Shown piece after piece: positions 5,108 through 5,358 of a stretch of DNA of 5,358 nucleotides (the first letter of the stretch is position 1; each line of letters begins with the position of its first letter). Origin of the DNA: an uncultured Halieaceae bacterium (lineage in GTDB: Bacteria; Pseudomonadota; Gammaproteobacteria; Pseudomonadales; Halieaceae). The notes below the pieces were generated by a model. That model was not told where the DNA came from. It searched no databases and saw only the letters and a program-made list of their open reading frames with translations. Location: NCBI GenBank assembly GCA_938045215.1, contig CALINF010000047.1:1-5358 (forward strand), in the 5' to 3' direction. The position numbers and the translations under genes are program-made.

Positions 5108-5358
5108 CTAAGGTAGTGACTTTGTTGCCGCTGTGCAATCTTTGAGTACGGCAAACTGTGCAGGTTCCCTGGCCGCGACAAATTGCTGCAGCTCGGGATA
5201 AAATTTGGCAAAGGTGTCATCTATAACTGGGCGCAATGGCGTCAGTGCATGCTCAATATTGCGCAGCGGATTGCCGCGCTTGAAGCGGCTGCCTACTCGC
5301 TCCGCACTGGCGGCAACCATCGCCCAATCATCGTAGCGTGTCAGTAGTTGATGTTGGG
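5108..5358 (-). CDS. Unrecognised protein, C-terminal fragment
   Basis: The frame is open to the window edge and ends at TAG 5108-5110, so about 82 C-terminal residues are visible; the ATG at 5318-5320 is probably internal because coding continues above it (…RYDDWAMVAA). The composition looks like a real protein: mixed helical segments, FKRGNPLRNIEHALTPLRP, a FAKFYPELQQFVAAREP stretch, one Cys near the end, and no low-complexity or membrane segment. I do not recognise the family. A faint resemblance to the C-terminal end of DUF3080 proteins, found in related bacteria, is only a guess. It lies upstream of dsbB on the same strand with a 116-base gap, so it may share a transcript with dsbB, although the dyad between them may separate the two. 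Confidence 0.55.
   Translation of the reverse strand, partial: QHQLLTRYDDWAMVAASAERVGSRFKRGNPLRNIEHALTPLRPVIDDTFAKFYPELQQFVAAREPAQFAVLKDCTAATKSLP

Noticed and set aside
1..5358. A new defence, mobile or biosynthetic system
   Set aside because: Seven of the eight genes belong to known families of conserved gammaproteobacterial chromosomal genes, with no transposase, integrase, direct-repeat array or unusual composition.

Overview
The window looks like the chromosome of a moderately GC-rich gammaproteobacterium. The evidence is the gene content: an ABC-F protein very close to Escherichia coli YheS, an Rsd/AlgQ sigma-70 antagonist, a four-cysteine DsbB, a lipoprotein FKBP-type prolyl isomerase and a TIGR02444 (DUF2390) protein. 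From memory, the set ABC-F, FKBP isomerase, algQ, dsbB/dsbH resembles the Pseudomonas aeruginosa region around PA5252-PA5256, so a Pseudomonadales or marine Cellvibrionales-type organism (e.g. Halieaceae) is a reasonable inference. I cannot fix the genus.

Layout, left to right. Positions 1-291 (+) hold the C-terminal end of a mercuric-reductase-like flavoprotein disulfide oxidoreductase, cut by the window edge. A small GIY-YIG protein of the YhbQ/UPF0213 type (284-562, +) starts inside the end of that gene. It overlaps tail to tail by 11 bases with yheS (552-2441, -). yheS is divergent, across 51 bases, from a TIGR02444 gene (2493-2960, +). After a 185-base intergenic stretch comes an FKBP isomerase lipoprotein (3146-3898, +), which converges on rsd (3902-4384, -) with only 3 bases between the stop codons. 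Upstream of rsd on the same strand are dsbB (4479-4991, -) and, at the right edge, the C-terminal part of an unrecognised protein (5108-5358, -). Coding density is high; no stretch over 300 bases lacks a gene.

How the genes may work together: dsbB (reoxidation of DsbA using quinone) and the FKBP lipoprotein (proline isomerisation and chaperoning) both serve protein folding outside the inner membrane, and rsd between them tunes sigma-70 use. yheS encodes a ribosome-associated ABC-F factor. These are mainly conserved housekeeping genes. I see no mobile element, CRISPR array, tRNA, rRNA or toxin-antitoxin pair. I found no convincing new system. The points worth a second look are structural: two GC-rich hairpins at the FKBP/rsd convergence, a perfect 7-base dyad upstream of dsbB, the compact divergent and convergent junctions, and the tyrosine in place of the usual catalytic histidine in the first gene.
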